Part shown: piece by piece, positions 1 through 7,480 of the stretch
Layout: every line of letters begins with the position of its first letter
Numbering within the stretch: the first letter of the stretch is position 1
Source of the DNA: Afipia sp.
GTDB lineage: Bacteria > Pseudomonadota > Alphaproteobacteria > Rhizobiales > Xanthobacteraceae
DNA: 12,253 bases
NCBI GenBank assembly: GCA_020056155.1
Contig: JAGVII010000667.1
Coordinates: 1-12,253 of the forward strand
Reading direction: 5' to 3'
Position numbers and translations under genes: made by a program
The notes under the pieces: generated by a model
The model's database searches: none
Seen by the model: the letters and a program-made list of their open reading frames with translations, nothing else
Told to the model about the DNA's origin: nothing

Positions 1-1
1 G

Positions 2-1057
2 CAATGGGAGCAGGACGGCATGGTGCCGCGCGACGTGCTGCGGCGCATGGGTGAGCTTGGCTTTCTGGGCATCCGCTATTCAGCAGAATATGGCGGCTCG
101 AACATGGATACGTTGGCCACCGTTGTTTTGGCCGAGGAACTGGGACGGTCGACGTTCTCGGGAGTGGCGATCACGGTTCTGGTTCATACCGACATGGCGT
201 CGGTGCATCTCTACAACGCCGGCTCGCAGGCCTTGAAGGACCACTTCATGCCGGATGTCATTGCAGGGAAGAAGATCGTCGCTGTCGGCGTCACCGAACC
301 TGGCGCGGGCTCTGACGTGAAAGGCATTCGCACCACCGCGCGCCGCGAGGGCGACGGCTATGTGCTCAATGGCACCAAGATGTTCATCACCAACGGTGTA
401 CATGCGGACCTTTATTGCATCGCCGCCGTGAGCAGTCCGGATGCACGTCCGTCCCAGCGCTTGTCGATGTTCCTCGTGGAGAAAGGTACGCCCGGTTTCC
501 GGGTTGGTCGCGATCTCGACAAGCAGGGCTGGAGGTCATCAGACACGGCGGAGTTGCTGTTCGAGGATTGCCGGATCCCCGCAACGAACCTGCTCGGCGA
601 GGAGGGACGCGGTTTCTACGGGATCATGCAAAACTTCCAGAACGAGCGGATCGTGCTCGGTGCAATGGCGATGGGTGAGGCGCTAGCTGCGATAGAGATC
701 ACGCTGGACTGGGTCACGCAGCGGCAGACCTTCGGCGCGCCGCTGTGGTCGAGACAGGCTATCCGTCATCGGTTGGCGATGCTGGCGGCCAAGGTTGAGT
801 CAGGGCGGCAACTTGTTTATTGCGCGGCATGGCTGGTAACGCAGGGGATCGATGCCACCAAGGAAGTATCGATGGTCAAGGCTTATTGCGGCGAGCTCGT
901 CAACGAGGTGATGTACACGTGCCTGCAATTTCACGGCGGCATGGGTTACATGCGAGAGAGTACGATTGAACGAATGTCGCGAGATGCTCGCGTTCAATCA
1001 ATTGGCGGCGGCACTACTGAAGTAATGCTGGAAGAGGTCGCCAAGCGTATGCGATAA
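2..1057 (+). CDS. Acyl-CoA dehydrogenase, 5' end cut by window edge
   Basis: This flavoenzyme of fatty-acid beta-oxidation introduces a 2,3 double bond into an acyl-CoA using FAD. The frame is open from base 2, and the codons before the first ATG (base 20) read like family sequence (QWEQDG then MVPRDV). The true start therefore lies outside the window and roughly 30-40 residues are missing. Counting from the ATG, the first family signature VTEPGAGSDV is at residues 91-100. The second (QFHGGMGYMRES, with downstream R and D) lies near the C-terminus. The usual Glu of medium/short-chain enzymes (the E of EGT) is Gly here (GGGTTE, about residue 330). Glu209 of NERIVL, on helix G, sits where long-chain and isovaleryl enzymes keep their base. 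I therefore infer an LCAD/IVD-like active site. It converges on the TetR gene with a 21-base gap. Family certain; substrate unknown. Confidence 0.93.
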   Translation, partial: QWEQDGMVPRDVLRRMGELGFLGIRYSAEYGGSNMDTLATVVLAEELGRSTFSGVAITVLVHTDMASVHLYNAGSQALKDHFMPDVIAGKKIVAVGVTEPGAGSDVKGIRTTARREGDGYVLNGTKMFITNGVHADLYCIAAVSSPDARPSQRLSMFLVEKGTPGFRVGRDLDKQGWRSSDTAELLFEDCRIPATNLLGEEGRGFYGIMQNFQNERIVLGAMAMGEALAAIEITLDWVTQRQTFGAPLWSRQAIRHRLAMLAAKVESGRQLVYCAAWLVTQGIDATKEVSMVKAYCGELVNEVMYTCLQFHGGMGYMRESTIERMSRDARVQSIGGGTTEVMLEEVAKRMR

Positions 1058-1078
1058 CCAACGCACAAACTGGAAACA

Positions 1079-1753
1079 CTAACGCGGCAAGATGCCGTTG
1101 AAGATCAGCAACGTGGTCCGGCTCGCCAATTCCTGTACCGAGCTGCTTTTTCGCGCATCGAACCACTCGACCGTCCAATTCAAGGCACCAAGAATAAACC
1201 TGCGTAGCGGAACGATTAGTATCTCCGGGCGGATTTCGCCGGCACGCTGCGCATCCGCCAGCATGTCATCCCAATATTTGCCATAGGCGCGGCGCAGTGG
1301 ACGATGGCGCTTCTTGATGCGCTCCGGCAACTGACCGTAGACGCGCATGTTGGCGGAGGTGTAGTCGCTTTCTTGCAGCAGGGTGACAAGATGAGCTTTG
1401 ATCGCGGCGCTGATCTTGTTCCGGTGCGACCCCTTGCCAAGTTCGTTCACACTTGCCTTTACCGCATCGAATATACGTTGCAATCCAAGTTCGAGGATTT
1501 CGTCCAATATCGCGGTTTTCGAATCGAAGTGGTAGTAGATGCTGCCTGCCTTCATTCCCGCCTTGTCAGCGATCTGTCGAAGCGTAGTGGCGGAATAGCC
1601 CTGCTGTCGAAAAAGCTGTGCCGCGACCCGAAGGATAAGGTCTCGTGAAACGTGCGATTTCGGCGGCACGGAAAGTGCGACATTTTTACGCTTGGGCTCG
1701 CGCTTGGCAACCCGCTTCATTCTCGATGAAGATTTCAAATCTTGCTCGCTCAA
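1079..1753 (-). CDS. TetR/AcrR-family transcriptional regulator
   Basis: This is a one-component DNA-binding regulator, presumably a repressor released by a small ligand. The N-terminal TetR domain is clear at about residues 35-80: the helix-turn-helix reads TTLRQIADKAGMKAGSIYYHF and is followed by DSKTAILDEIL. The C-terminal ligand domain ends with RRFILGALNWTVEWFD, a pattern seen in TetR proteins that control acyl-CoA or steroid catabolism. Length (224 residues) is normal apart from a basic Lys/Arg-rich N-terminal extension. The longest reading starts with TTG at 1753; an ATG at 1720 (Met12) is an equally plausible start, and neither has a strong ribosome-binding site. An in-frame stop lies just upstream at 1766-1768. 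It is flanked by two acyl-CoA dehydrogenase genes, so I infer, without proof, that it controls one or both in response to an acyl-CoA. Confidence 0.9.
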   Translation of the reverse strand: MSEQDLKSSSRMKRVAKREPKRKNVALSVPPKSHVSRDLILRVAAQLFRQQGYSATTLRQIADKAGMKAGSIYYHFDSKTAILDEILELGLQRIFDAVKASVNELGKGSHRNKISAAIKAHLVTLLQESDYTSANMRVYGQLPERIKKRHRPLRRAYGKYWDDMLADAQRAGEIRPEILIVPLRRFILGALNWTVEWFDARKSSSVQELASRTTLLIFNGILPR

Positions 1754-1980
1754 ACCCGAATGGCATCACCGTACAAAGCCCAGCTCTTGCACCAGATGAG
1801 TAATGCCGTGTAATAGACCAACAAGGCTGTTCGGGCAACATTGCGAAGCGCTGAAACTACTTTCAATGGGCGGCCAGCGAACGACTCAAGCCTCGGACGA
1901 TACATCATCACGATCCGACCGTAATAGACGGATCGGCCTCTTGCAAGGGAGCCGGGCCTTGTCCCCATTGGTCTGGCCGG
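1754..1980. promoter_or_regulatory. Intergenic region upstream of the TetR gene
   Basis: This 227-base gap lies between the TetR start and the stop of the second acyl-CoA dehydrogenase, both on the minus strand. It should hold the TetR promoter and any terminator of the upstream gene. I see no convincing protein: a 72-codon minus-strand frame here has no family features. No strong -35/-10 pair is obvious. The one clear structure is the inverted repeat at 1911-1935, listed separately. Confidence 0.4.
1911..1935. repeat. 7-bp inverted repeat, possible operator or hairpin
   Basis: CGATCCG (1911-1917) and CGGATCG (1929-1935) are perfect inverted arms around an 11-base centre; an alternative shorter stem CCGT/ACGG can form inside it. 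It sits 46 bases past the stop of the second acyl-CoA dehydrogenase and about 160 bases upstream of the TetR start. No T-run follows on either strand, so a classical rho-independent terminator is unlikely. A TetR operator is possible but unproven. Confidence 0.35.
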
Positions 1981-3216
1981 CTACAACTCGATATCGCCGG
2001 CCAGCAGCCGCTGCGCGATGGTGCGTGCCAGGATCTCGTTGGTGCCGTCGGCAATGTTGATGATTCGCAAATCCTGCAAGGCATGGACGAGGCCGACCTC
2101 GTTGGTAAGGCCCATGGCGCCGTGGGCCTGTATCGCTTGATCGACGGCTCGATAGCCCACCTGTACGGCGTAGGCTTTCGCCATCGACAACTCCTTCACG
2201 GCCCGCTCGCCACTATCGAGCAGCATCGCGGCGTTGAGTCCCATCAGATGCGCGGCGTGAAGTTCAGTGGCGGCGCGCGCGAGCGGGAACGAGACGCCCT
2301 GATACTCGGCGATCTTGGCGCCGAACGCCTCACGCTGCTTTACATAGCCGAGCGCCTTCTCGATCGCCCAGCGGCCCTGACCAACCGCACGTGCCGAATT
2401 GTAGATCCGCCCGAGCGAAACGCCATAGAGCGCGAGCTTGAAGCCGTCGTCGAGCGCGCCGACGAGTTGCCACGGCTCAACCCTGATGTTCTCAAGCACC
2501 AGCGCGCCTTCATGACCGCCGGGATGACCGAAGAGCCGCACCACGCTTTCAACTTCAAACCCCTCGGTGTCGGTCGGCACCAGAAAGCCGCTGATCCCGC
2601 CGGCTTTTCGCTGCGCCTTACCCGGATCGGTGACGGCAAACACGATGCACCATTCCGCGGTGGGCGAGTTCGTGGTCCAGAGTTTCCGTCCGGTGATGCG
2701 CCAGCCGTCTCCATCGCCCACCGCGCGGGTCTTTATCATGCTGGCGTCCGAGCCCGCTCCTGGTTCCGACAGTCCGAAACACATCGAGGTGCGTCCCGTG
2801 ATCATTGCGTCGAGACAGCGCGCCTGCGCCTCCGGTGTCGCTTGCGTCAGCATTGCGCTCGGCCCAAAGGCCCAATGAGCGATCACCCAGGGCGTCAGGA
2901 TCGAATGGCCGCCGATTCGTCGGTAGACGGCCTCCCAGGCGACGTAATAGGCAAGATGTCCGAGCCCGCCGCCGCCAATCGCGGCTGGCGCACACATCGC
3001 GTAGTAACCTGCCGCGGCGGACGCCATGCGCACCTCGCGGATTAGCGCGCGCACCTCCGGCGCATAACGCCCGTCGGCAGCATAGGTGAGGCGCGGATCA
3101 TTGAACAACGCGTGGTTGCGCTCCAGGCGCGGGAGAACCTCGGCTTCGACAAACCGCATGACCCCATCGCGCACCGCAACCACGTCTTCGGGAAGCTGAA
3201 AGCCGATTGCGCTCAT
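1981..3216 (-). CDS. Acyl-CoA dehydrogenase family protein, Asp at usual catalytic Glu
   Basis: This FAD-dependent acyl-CoA dehydrogenase has 411 residues, slightly longer than the usual 380-400. The start is the ATG at 3216, with GGAAG about ten bases upstream. The FAD/substrate signature LSEPGAGSDASM is at residues 149-160, followed by GWRITGRKLWTTNS (171-184). The C-terminal helical domain carries KQREAFGAKIAEYQG (293-307) and the second signature region QAHGAMGLTNEV (363-374). At the position of the MCAD-type catalytic Glu the protein has Asp390 (IADGTNEIL). The alternative helix-G Glu is also absent: the aligned residues are LGR at 268-270. Asp390 is thus the likely base, as in ACAD10/11-like groups. 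The gene follows the alkS-like gene on the same strand after 187 bases and precedes the TetR gene. Substrate is unknown; alpha-branched or bulky acyl-CoAs are a guess. Confidence 0.92.
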   Translation of the reverse strand: MSAIGFQLPEDVVAVRDGVMRFVEAEVLPRLERNHALFNDPRLTYAADGRYAPEVRALIREVRMASAAAGYYAMCAPAAIGGGGLGHLAYYVAWEAVYRRIGGHSILTPWVIAHWAFGPSAMLTQATPEAQARCLDAMITGRTSMCFGLSEPGAGSDASMIKTRAVGDGDGWRITGRKLWTTNSPTAEWCIVFAVTDPGKAQRKAGGISGFLVPTDTEGFEVESVVRLFGHPGGHEGALVLENIRVEPWQLVGALDDGFKLALYGVSLGRIYNSARAVGQGRWAIEKALGYVKQREAFGAKIAEYQGVSFPLARAATELHAAHLMGLNAAMLLDSGERAVKELSMAKAYAVQVGYRAVDQAIQAHGAMGLTNEVGLVHALQDLRIINIADGTNEILARTIAQRLLAGDIEL

Positions 3217-3403
3217 GTAACCATCTTCCGTGTCGAGACCAGGGGCTGCGGGCGAAGCGACTTTAGTTATAAGGCAAACTCATCTCACGAGCGATTGTAC
3301 GCTGTCGTGTTCTCCGGCTGCTAAACATCGAGGGAGCCGACCAGGGCGTATCAAGGGCGAGCCACTCATCTTTTCTTTTCAGGCTAAAGCCGGAAATACC
3401 CCG
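3217..3403. promoter_or_regulatory. Intergenic region upstream of the second acyl-CoA dehydrogenase
   Basis: This 187-base region separates the alkS-like stop from the acyl-CoA dehydrogenase start, both on the minus strand. It probably holds the promoter of the latter. An imperfect inverted repeat (3286-3309) has TACAAT, a possible -10 on the minus strand, at its centre. A second possible -10, TATAAC, lies at 3271-3266. I see no hairpin with a T-run after alkS, so read-through is possible. Confidence 0.35.
3286..3309. promoter_or_regulatory. Imperfect inverted repeat, candidate operator
   Basis: The arms CACGA-GCG (3286-3293) and CGC-TG-TCGTG (3300-3309) are inverted copies apart from two extra bases in the right arm. 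The six-base centre reads TACAAT on the minus strand, a near-consensus -10 element about 80 bases upstream of the acyl-CoA dehydrogenase start. An operator overlapping a -10 would suit a repressor such as the neighbouring TetR protein. This rests on pattern alone. Confidence 0.25.
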
Positions 3404-6007
3404 TCAGATCAGATTGCGACGCTCGGCCTCGCTGATGGCCTGCACGCGGTTGCGTGCTTTCAGGTCAGCGAAAATCCTGCGCATATGCCATTTCACCGTG
3501 TCTTCGCTGACCAGGAGTTGGTCAGCGATCCGCTTGTTCGAAAGTCCATCGCGGGCAAGCCGCAGGACGCTGATCTGCCGGACGGACAGCGTGGTAAGCT
3601 CGAGGGGGAACGAGGGCCGCTCAGTCCTTGGCCTTGGCTTGGCGATCCCGTCGAAATCGAACGTGACAAAGGCATCGGCGGATACCGGGGCCAAGGCGAG
3701 CAACAGATCCCGCGTGTCTAGCCCGGTCCGGTAGCATCCCAACTGCTTGATGAGTTCGAAGGCATTGACCGCCTTTCGTCGCGCGGGCGTCAGCGCCCCG
3801 GCGGCGGCGTGGGCCCCAGCTTCGCACATCAGCGCGCGCACTTCCAATCGACCAGCACCGATCGACCGCGCGATCTTGGCAGCCGCCTCGGCGTTGCGGA
3901 GGGCGAGGCTGTGCTGCCCCTTGGGGATGGCTTCCATCGCGCGCAACAGCGATATTTGGGCACGCAGGGGTCTTGCATGGGGCCCGGTCAGGACCTCACT
4001 AGAGTCACGCGGCAGCAGGTAGTCGATATCCCGCGCGCCGCTTAACAGGGCCAATTCGGCAAGTTCCAACTCGATCAGCATTCCCAGTCGCGGCAGTGCC
4101 CTTTCCCCCGCAAGGGCGCGTGCCCGTTCCAGCAATGCCGCGGCGCCCCTGAGATTGCCATTGGCCCGATGCCAGGTCGCGATGACGCGGCTGACCCCGT
4201 AGAACACGTCGGTAACGCCGTAGTTGGCGACAAAGTCAAGCAACCCGGCGACAGAGTGCTCGGCGATATCCAGCCGCCCCAGTTCGAACAGCACGTCAAG
4301 TTCCAGGGCGATCAGCAGCTTTGACGAGAAGGATGTGCGCGTCACCTGAACGTCGCTGTCATTGCGGGCGGTATCGATAAGTTGCAGCGCCGTGCGCATG
4401 TCGCCCCTGGCGAGGGCTGCCTGAATCTCGGCCGCATAAAGCCAGCCAAAGGCATAGTGTTGGTGCGCGGCGCTGTTGACTGAATGGGCCATGACTAGCG
4501 CCTGCTTCAGTTCGTCAAACCGGTATTCACTCGCTAGCATGAAGGCCAGACAGGTGAGTGCCGCACCCTTGCCGACGGCATTATCGTCGCCAAAGTTACT
4601 GATCCAATCGTTGCACAGCCGCTCGCTCAACTCCAGTTCGTCATGGGTCGCAGCACCGATCGCGCGGACCAGTTGCAGCCAGCCGCGGTCAGGATGCGCA
4701 CCGGACGACGCGCGCGGGGCGGGCAGATAGCCCAGCAGCCTTTCGGCCTTGTCGGCCTGTTGGCTGAAATACATCGTCCAAGCGTAGCTGAGGCAGATGA
4801 TCGGATGCTTGCGCAACTCGCGGGTTGGGAACCGGCCCAGCCATTCGCGCAACGCCTCGATCTCGCCTTGGCGCAGGGCGAGATCGAGCATGATGTCCTC
4901 ACTCAGCCCCAGCGCCCAGCGGTGGTCGCCCGCCCGCAGCGCAAGGTTTACCGCCTTCTGGAACTCGCGCCTCCGCCAGTGCCAGAAGGCCGCACGTTTC
5001 AGGACATAGGATTTTCGCTCAGCACTGCGCACCAGAAACCGATGCTGAAGGTAATCGCGGAGAACCGGGTGCAGCGAGAACAGCGTTGAGTCATTTTCGG
5101 CGGGGCGAAACAGCAGGTGATCGAGGTCGATCTCCCTGATCAGCGCGTCGGCGTTGGTGGACTTGTAGGCGTAATTGTAGCTTTCCGCCGAAATCGGGTC
5201 GATCATCGCTGCGTTTTCAACGAACTCAAGCTGCCGACGCGACAGGCGTCTCTCGATCTCCTCATGGAGGAAGGTCACCGTTTCGGGCCAGTTTACCGCG
5301 GGCCGGACCGGCAATTCGGTCCGGCACATGATGTGGCAGAGCGCGGGCCAGCCCTGCGTCTCGGCGATCATCTGCTGTGCTGTTACGTTGGCGACCGGGT
5401 GCGCCCGCAAAAACGTTTCGGCATCGTCCAAGGTGAAGGCCAGATCGCGGGCATGGACCTCCCGCACTCCGCTTTCCAGCCCCAGCCGGGCAAAACCGCG
5501 CCGGGTATCCCCGGCGATAGCGAATCGGACATTCGGCGGGGTTTCCAGCACGAAGGTTTCCAGTGCGTGCAGCAGGGCGGGTGCGTGTTCGATGTCGTCG
5601 ATGCAGATTACATTGGCCGGTCGCTCAGCGCCGAATTCTTCCCATAGCGTGGCCACTAACTCGGCCAGATCCGCCGGGACCGCTCGGCCTTCGCGGGACG
5701 CTGCGTCGAGCAGTTGGCCGTAGATGGCCTCCGCCAGCGCGCCTTCCGTTTCGTATCCGTCGCGCAAAGACACCCAGGCTGCGTTGTTTCCAGCAGCCCT
5801 GAAGGCCAACCAGTTCTGCGCCAGAACGACCGATTTTCCATAACCCTGCGTTGCGCGCAAGATCAGTGTCCGGGTCTCCGGTTGGCCTGAAAACGTAAAT
5901 CGGGGCCGCGCGATACAGCGCCTGGCGATTGTCCCCAGACGCGCGGAAATGCGGACGGCACGCAGCCGTCCCGGATATGTCGGCTCGTCGCAGGTACCCC
6001 TGATCAT
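3404..6007 (-). CDS. alkS: AlkS-like MalT/LuxR-family transcriptional activator
   Basis: This large ATP-dependent (STAND class) activator is likely the alkane-responsive regulator of the divergent alkBGHJ genes. Its 867 residues compare with about 880 for AlkS of P. putida GPo1. In order it has a Walker A loop (ATQGYGKS, residues 52-59) and a Walker B segment (VICIDDIE, 133-140). An arginine-rich NTPase helical region comes next, then a long stretch of repeated Ala/Leu-rich TPR-like helices (about 330-790). The C-terminus is a LuxR-type helix-turn-helix at about 804-867, containing LARDGLSNKRIADQLLVSED then TVKWHMRRIF. The start is the ATG at 6007; upstream in frame there is no other standard start before a TAG inside the 6054-6073 palindrome. 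The ribosome-binding site is weak (TTGAGA). Fold is certain. The AlkS role is inferred from size, architecture and divergent placement, because many MalT-like regulators share this form. Confidence 0.85.
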   Translation of the reverse strand: MIRGTCDEPTYPGRLRAVRISARLGTIARRCIARPRFTFSGQPETRTLILRATQGYGKSVVLAQNWLAFRAAGNNAAWVSLRDGYETEGALAEAIYGQLLDAASREGRAVPADLAELVATLWEEFGAERPANVICIDDIEHAPALLHALETFVLETPPNVRFAIAGDTRRGFARLGLESGVREVHARDLAFTLDDAETFLRAHPVANVTAQQMIAETQGWPALCHIMCRTELPVRPAVNWPETVTFLHEEIERRLSRRQLEFVENAAMIDPISAESYNYAYKSTNADALIREIDLDHLLFRPAENDSTLFSLHPVLRDYLQHRFLVRSAERKSYVLKRAAFWHWRRREFQKAVNLALRAGDHRWALGLSEDIMLDLALRQGEIEALREWLGRFPTRELRKHPIICLSYAWTMYFSQQADKAERLLGYLPAPRASSGAHPDRGWLQLVRAIGAATHDELELSERLCNDWISNFGDDNAVGKGAALTCLAFMLASEYRFDELKQALVMAHSVNSAAHQHYAFGWLYAAEIQAALARGDMRTALQLIDTARNDSDVQVTRTSFSSKLLIALELDVLFELGRLDIAEHSVAGLLDFVANYGVTDVFYGVSRVIATWHRANGNLRGAAALLERARALAGERALPRLGMLIELELAELALLSGARDIDYLLPRDSSEVLTGPHARPLRAQISLLRAMEAIPKGQHSLALRNAEAAAKIARSIGAGRLEVRALMCEAGAHAAAGALTPARRKAVNAFELIKQLGCYRTGLDTRDLLLALAPVSADAFVTFDFDGIAKPRPRTERPSFPLELTTLSVRQISVLRLARDGLSNKRIADQLLVSEDTVKWHMRRIFADLKARNRVQAISEAERRNLI

Positions 6008-6053
6008 GGGCGTCTCAAGGCAGCGCAGATAGCTATAGGATACCCCAATCGGG

Positions 6054-6073
6054 AACTACACTTAAGTGTAGTT
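6054..6073. promoter_or_regulatory. Perfect 20-bp palindrome, candidate AlkS binding site
   Basis: AACTACACTTAAGTGTAGTT reads identically on both strands. It lies 46 bases from the alkS start codon and 112 bases from the alkB start codon. GGGA before it and TCCC after it (offset by five bases) add an imperfect outer arm. A perfect 20-bp, AT-containing palindrome in a GC-rich intergenic region between a regulator and its likely target is a strong candidate for the regulator's dimer site. It also closes the upstream reading frame of alkS with TAG. Confidence 0.65.
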
Positions 6074-6168
6074 GTGAGTCCCGGCCCAATGATCTCCGCT
6101 TCCTCCGCTCGCTCGGAATCGGGATGGGCGTACTGGTGTCACCTGCCGCGCGACGAATGGTGGGGTCA

Positions 6169-6177
6169 AGGGGAGGA
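6169..6177 (+). promoter_or_regulatory. Ribosome-binding site of alkB
   Basis: AGGGGAGGA ends eight bases before the alkB ATG at 6186. An out-of-frame ATG at 6179 is too close to this site to be used, so the site fixes 6186 as the start. Confidence 0.7.
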
Positions 6178-6185
6178 CATGCCGA

Positions 6186-7388
6186 ATGATCAATACGCCA
6201 GATCAGTCTGTTTCAATCTTAGGCTACATCGACCGTAAGCGCTATCTTTGGATGCTGTCCACCCTGTGGCCGGCGACGCCAATGATCGGGCTCTGGCTGG
6301 TAGCGCAGACCGGATGGAGCATCTGGTACGCCTTGGTCCTGATCGTCTGGTACGCGATGGTGCCGCTTCTGGACGCCATGTTCGGCGAGGATTTCAACAA
6401 CCCGCCGGAAGAGGCCGTCGAGATGCTTGAGAAGGACCGATACTACCGCGTCCTGACCTATCTGACCGTGCCGATCCATTACGCAGCCCTGATTGTAGCG
6501 GCCTGGTGGGTCAGTACCCATGCGATGTCTTGGCTCGAAATCATAACCTTGGCGCTCTCGCTAGGAATCGTGAACGGCCTCGCGCTGAACACTGGGCATG
6601 AGCTTGGGCACAAGAAGGAGACTTTTGACCGCTGGCTGGCCAAGCTGGTGCTTGCGGTTGCGGGTTACGGCCATTTCTTCATCGAGCACAACAAGGGCCA
6701 TCACCGCGACGTTGCCACCCCGATGGATCCCGCGACCTCACGTATGGGCGAAAGCATCTACAAATTCTCCACCCGCGAGATACCCGGTGCCTTCCGCCGC
6801 GCATGGGCCCTTGAAGAAGAACGTCTGTCGCGCCGGGGCAAGAGCGTTTGGAGCATAGAGAACGAAATTCTGCAGCCGATGCTGATTACCTTCGCGCTCT
6901 ATGCGGGTCTGCTTGCCTTCTTCGGCCCCCTGATGCTGGTCTTCCTTCCGATCCAAATGGCGTTCGGGTGGTGGCAGCTGACTAGCGCCAACTACATTGA
7001 GCATTATGGCCTGCTGCGTGAAAAACTGCCCAATGGCCGCTACGAGCACCAGAAACCGCACCACTCGTGGAACTCGAACCACATCGTGTCGAACCTGATC
7101 TTGTTCCATTTGCAGCGCCACTCGGATCACCACGCGCATCCGACGCGGTCCTACCAATCGCTGCGCGACTTCAAGGATCTGCCGACGCTGCCCTCGGGCT
7201 ATCCGGGCATGTTCTTCATCGCGTTGATCCCAAGTTGGTTCAGGTCGGCCATGGACTCGCGCGTGGTAGATTGGGCCCATGGCGATCTGAGCAAGATCCA
7301 GATCGAGGATGGCAAGCACGCGCTTTACGAACGCAAGTTTGGTACGGTCGGCACCGACGCAAAGCCCGGCTTGGTTGCTGCCGAGTAA
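6186..7388 (+). CDS. alkB: Alkane 1-monooxygenase, GPo1 type
   Basis: This integral-membrane non-haem di-iron enzyme hydroxylates the terminal methyl of n-alkanes with O2 and electrons from rubredoxin. It has 400 residues against 401 in GPo1 AlkB, and several hydrophobic membrane segments (about 23-40, 45-64, 92-110, 117-135, 233-258). All family boxes are intact: NTGHELGHKKE (135-145; H138, H142), EHNKGHHRD (167-175; H168, H172, H173), NYIEHYGLL (269-277; H273) and LQRHSDHHA (309-317; H312, H315, H316). These numbers coincide with those I recall for GPo1 AlkB, so the two align almost without gaps. Trp55 (VLIVWYAM) matches the GPo1 residue whose bulk limits chain length, predicting preference for about C5-C12 alkanes. 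It is first in the alkBGHJ series and has a strong Shine-Dalgarno sequence. Confidence 0.98.
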   Translation: MINTPDQSVSILGYIDRKRYLWMLSTLWPATPMIGLWLVAQTGWSIWYALVLIVWYAMVPLLDAMFGEDFNNPPEEAVEMLEKDRYYRVLTYLTVPIHYAALIVAAWWVSTHAMSWLEIITLALSLGIVNGLALNTGHELGHKKETFDRWLAKLVLAVAGYGHFFIEHNKGHHRDVATPMDPATSRMGESIYKFSTREIPGAFRRAWALEEERLSRRGKSVWSIENEILQPMLITFALYAGLLAFFGPLMLVFLPIQMAFGWWQLTSANYIEHYGLLREKLPNGRYEHQKPHHSWNSNHIVSNLILFHLQRHSDHHAHPTRSYQSLRDFKDLPTLPSGYPGMFFIALIPSWFRSAMDSRVVDWAHGDLSKIQIEDGKHALYERKFGTVGTDAKPGLVAAE

Positions 7389-7480
7389 ACCGCCAACTTC
7401 CGCACCGCTCTCGCTTGCCAAACGATGCGGACACCCGACACCACAGCCCTGAGCCACTCGACTCGTTTCAATCGTCGGGC

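Larger units (their letters stand above)
6008..6185. promoter_or_regulatory. Divergent alkS/alkB control region
   Basis: This 178-base region separates the diverging alkS and alkB genes and must carry both promoters. The striking element is the perfect palindrome at 6054-6073. On the alkS side, TATCCTATAGC (6042-6032, minus strand) offers a plausible -10. On the alkB side, AATGAT (6087-6092) lies at a nearly equal distance of about 25 bases from the palindrome centre. Either would place the palindrome over the -35 position, as expected for a LuxR-type activator contacting RNA polymerase. Both -10 assignments are tentative. Confidence 0.6.

Noticed and set aside
1058..1078. Possible bidirectional terminator between the convergent acyl-CoA dehydrogenase and TetR genes
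   Set aside because: The 21-base gap contains no inverted repeat or T-run.
1810..1929. Direct repeat GTAATAGAC at 1810-1818 and 1921-1929
   Set aside because: A nine-base repeat is expected by chance at this scale and the flanks do not match.
1750..1968. A 72-codon minus-strand open frame filling the TetR upstream gap
   Set aside because: It overlaps the TetR start, ends in the upstream region and shows no motif, signal peptide or clear ribosome-binding site.
2083..3045. A 320-codon plus-strand open frame opposite the second acyl-CoA dehydrogenase
   Set aside because: It lies wholly antisense to a gene with clear family motifs, and its translation is Arg/His-rich with no recognisable domain; typical of GC-rich shadow frames.
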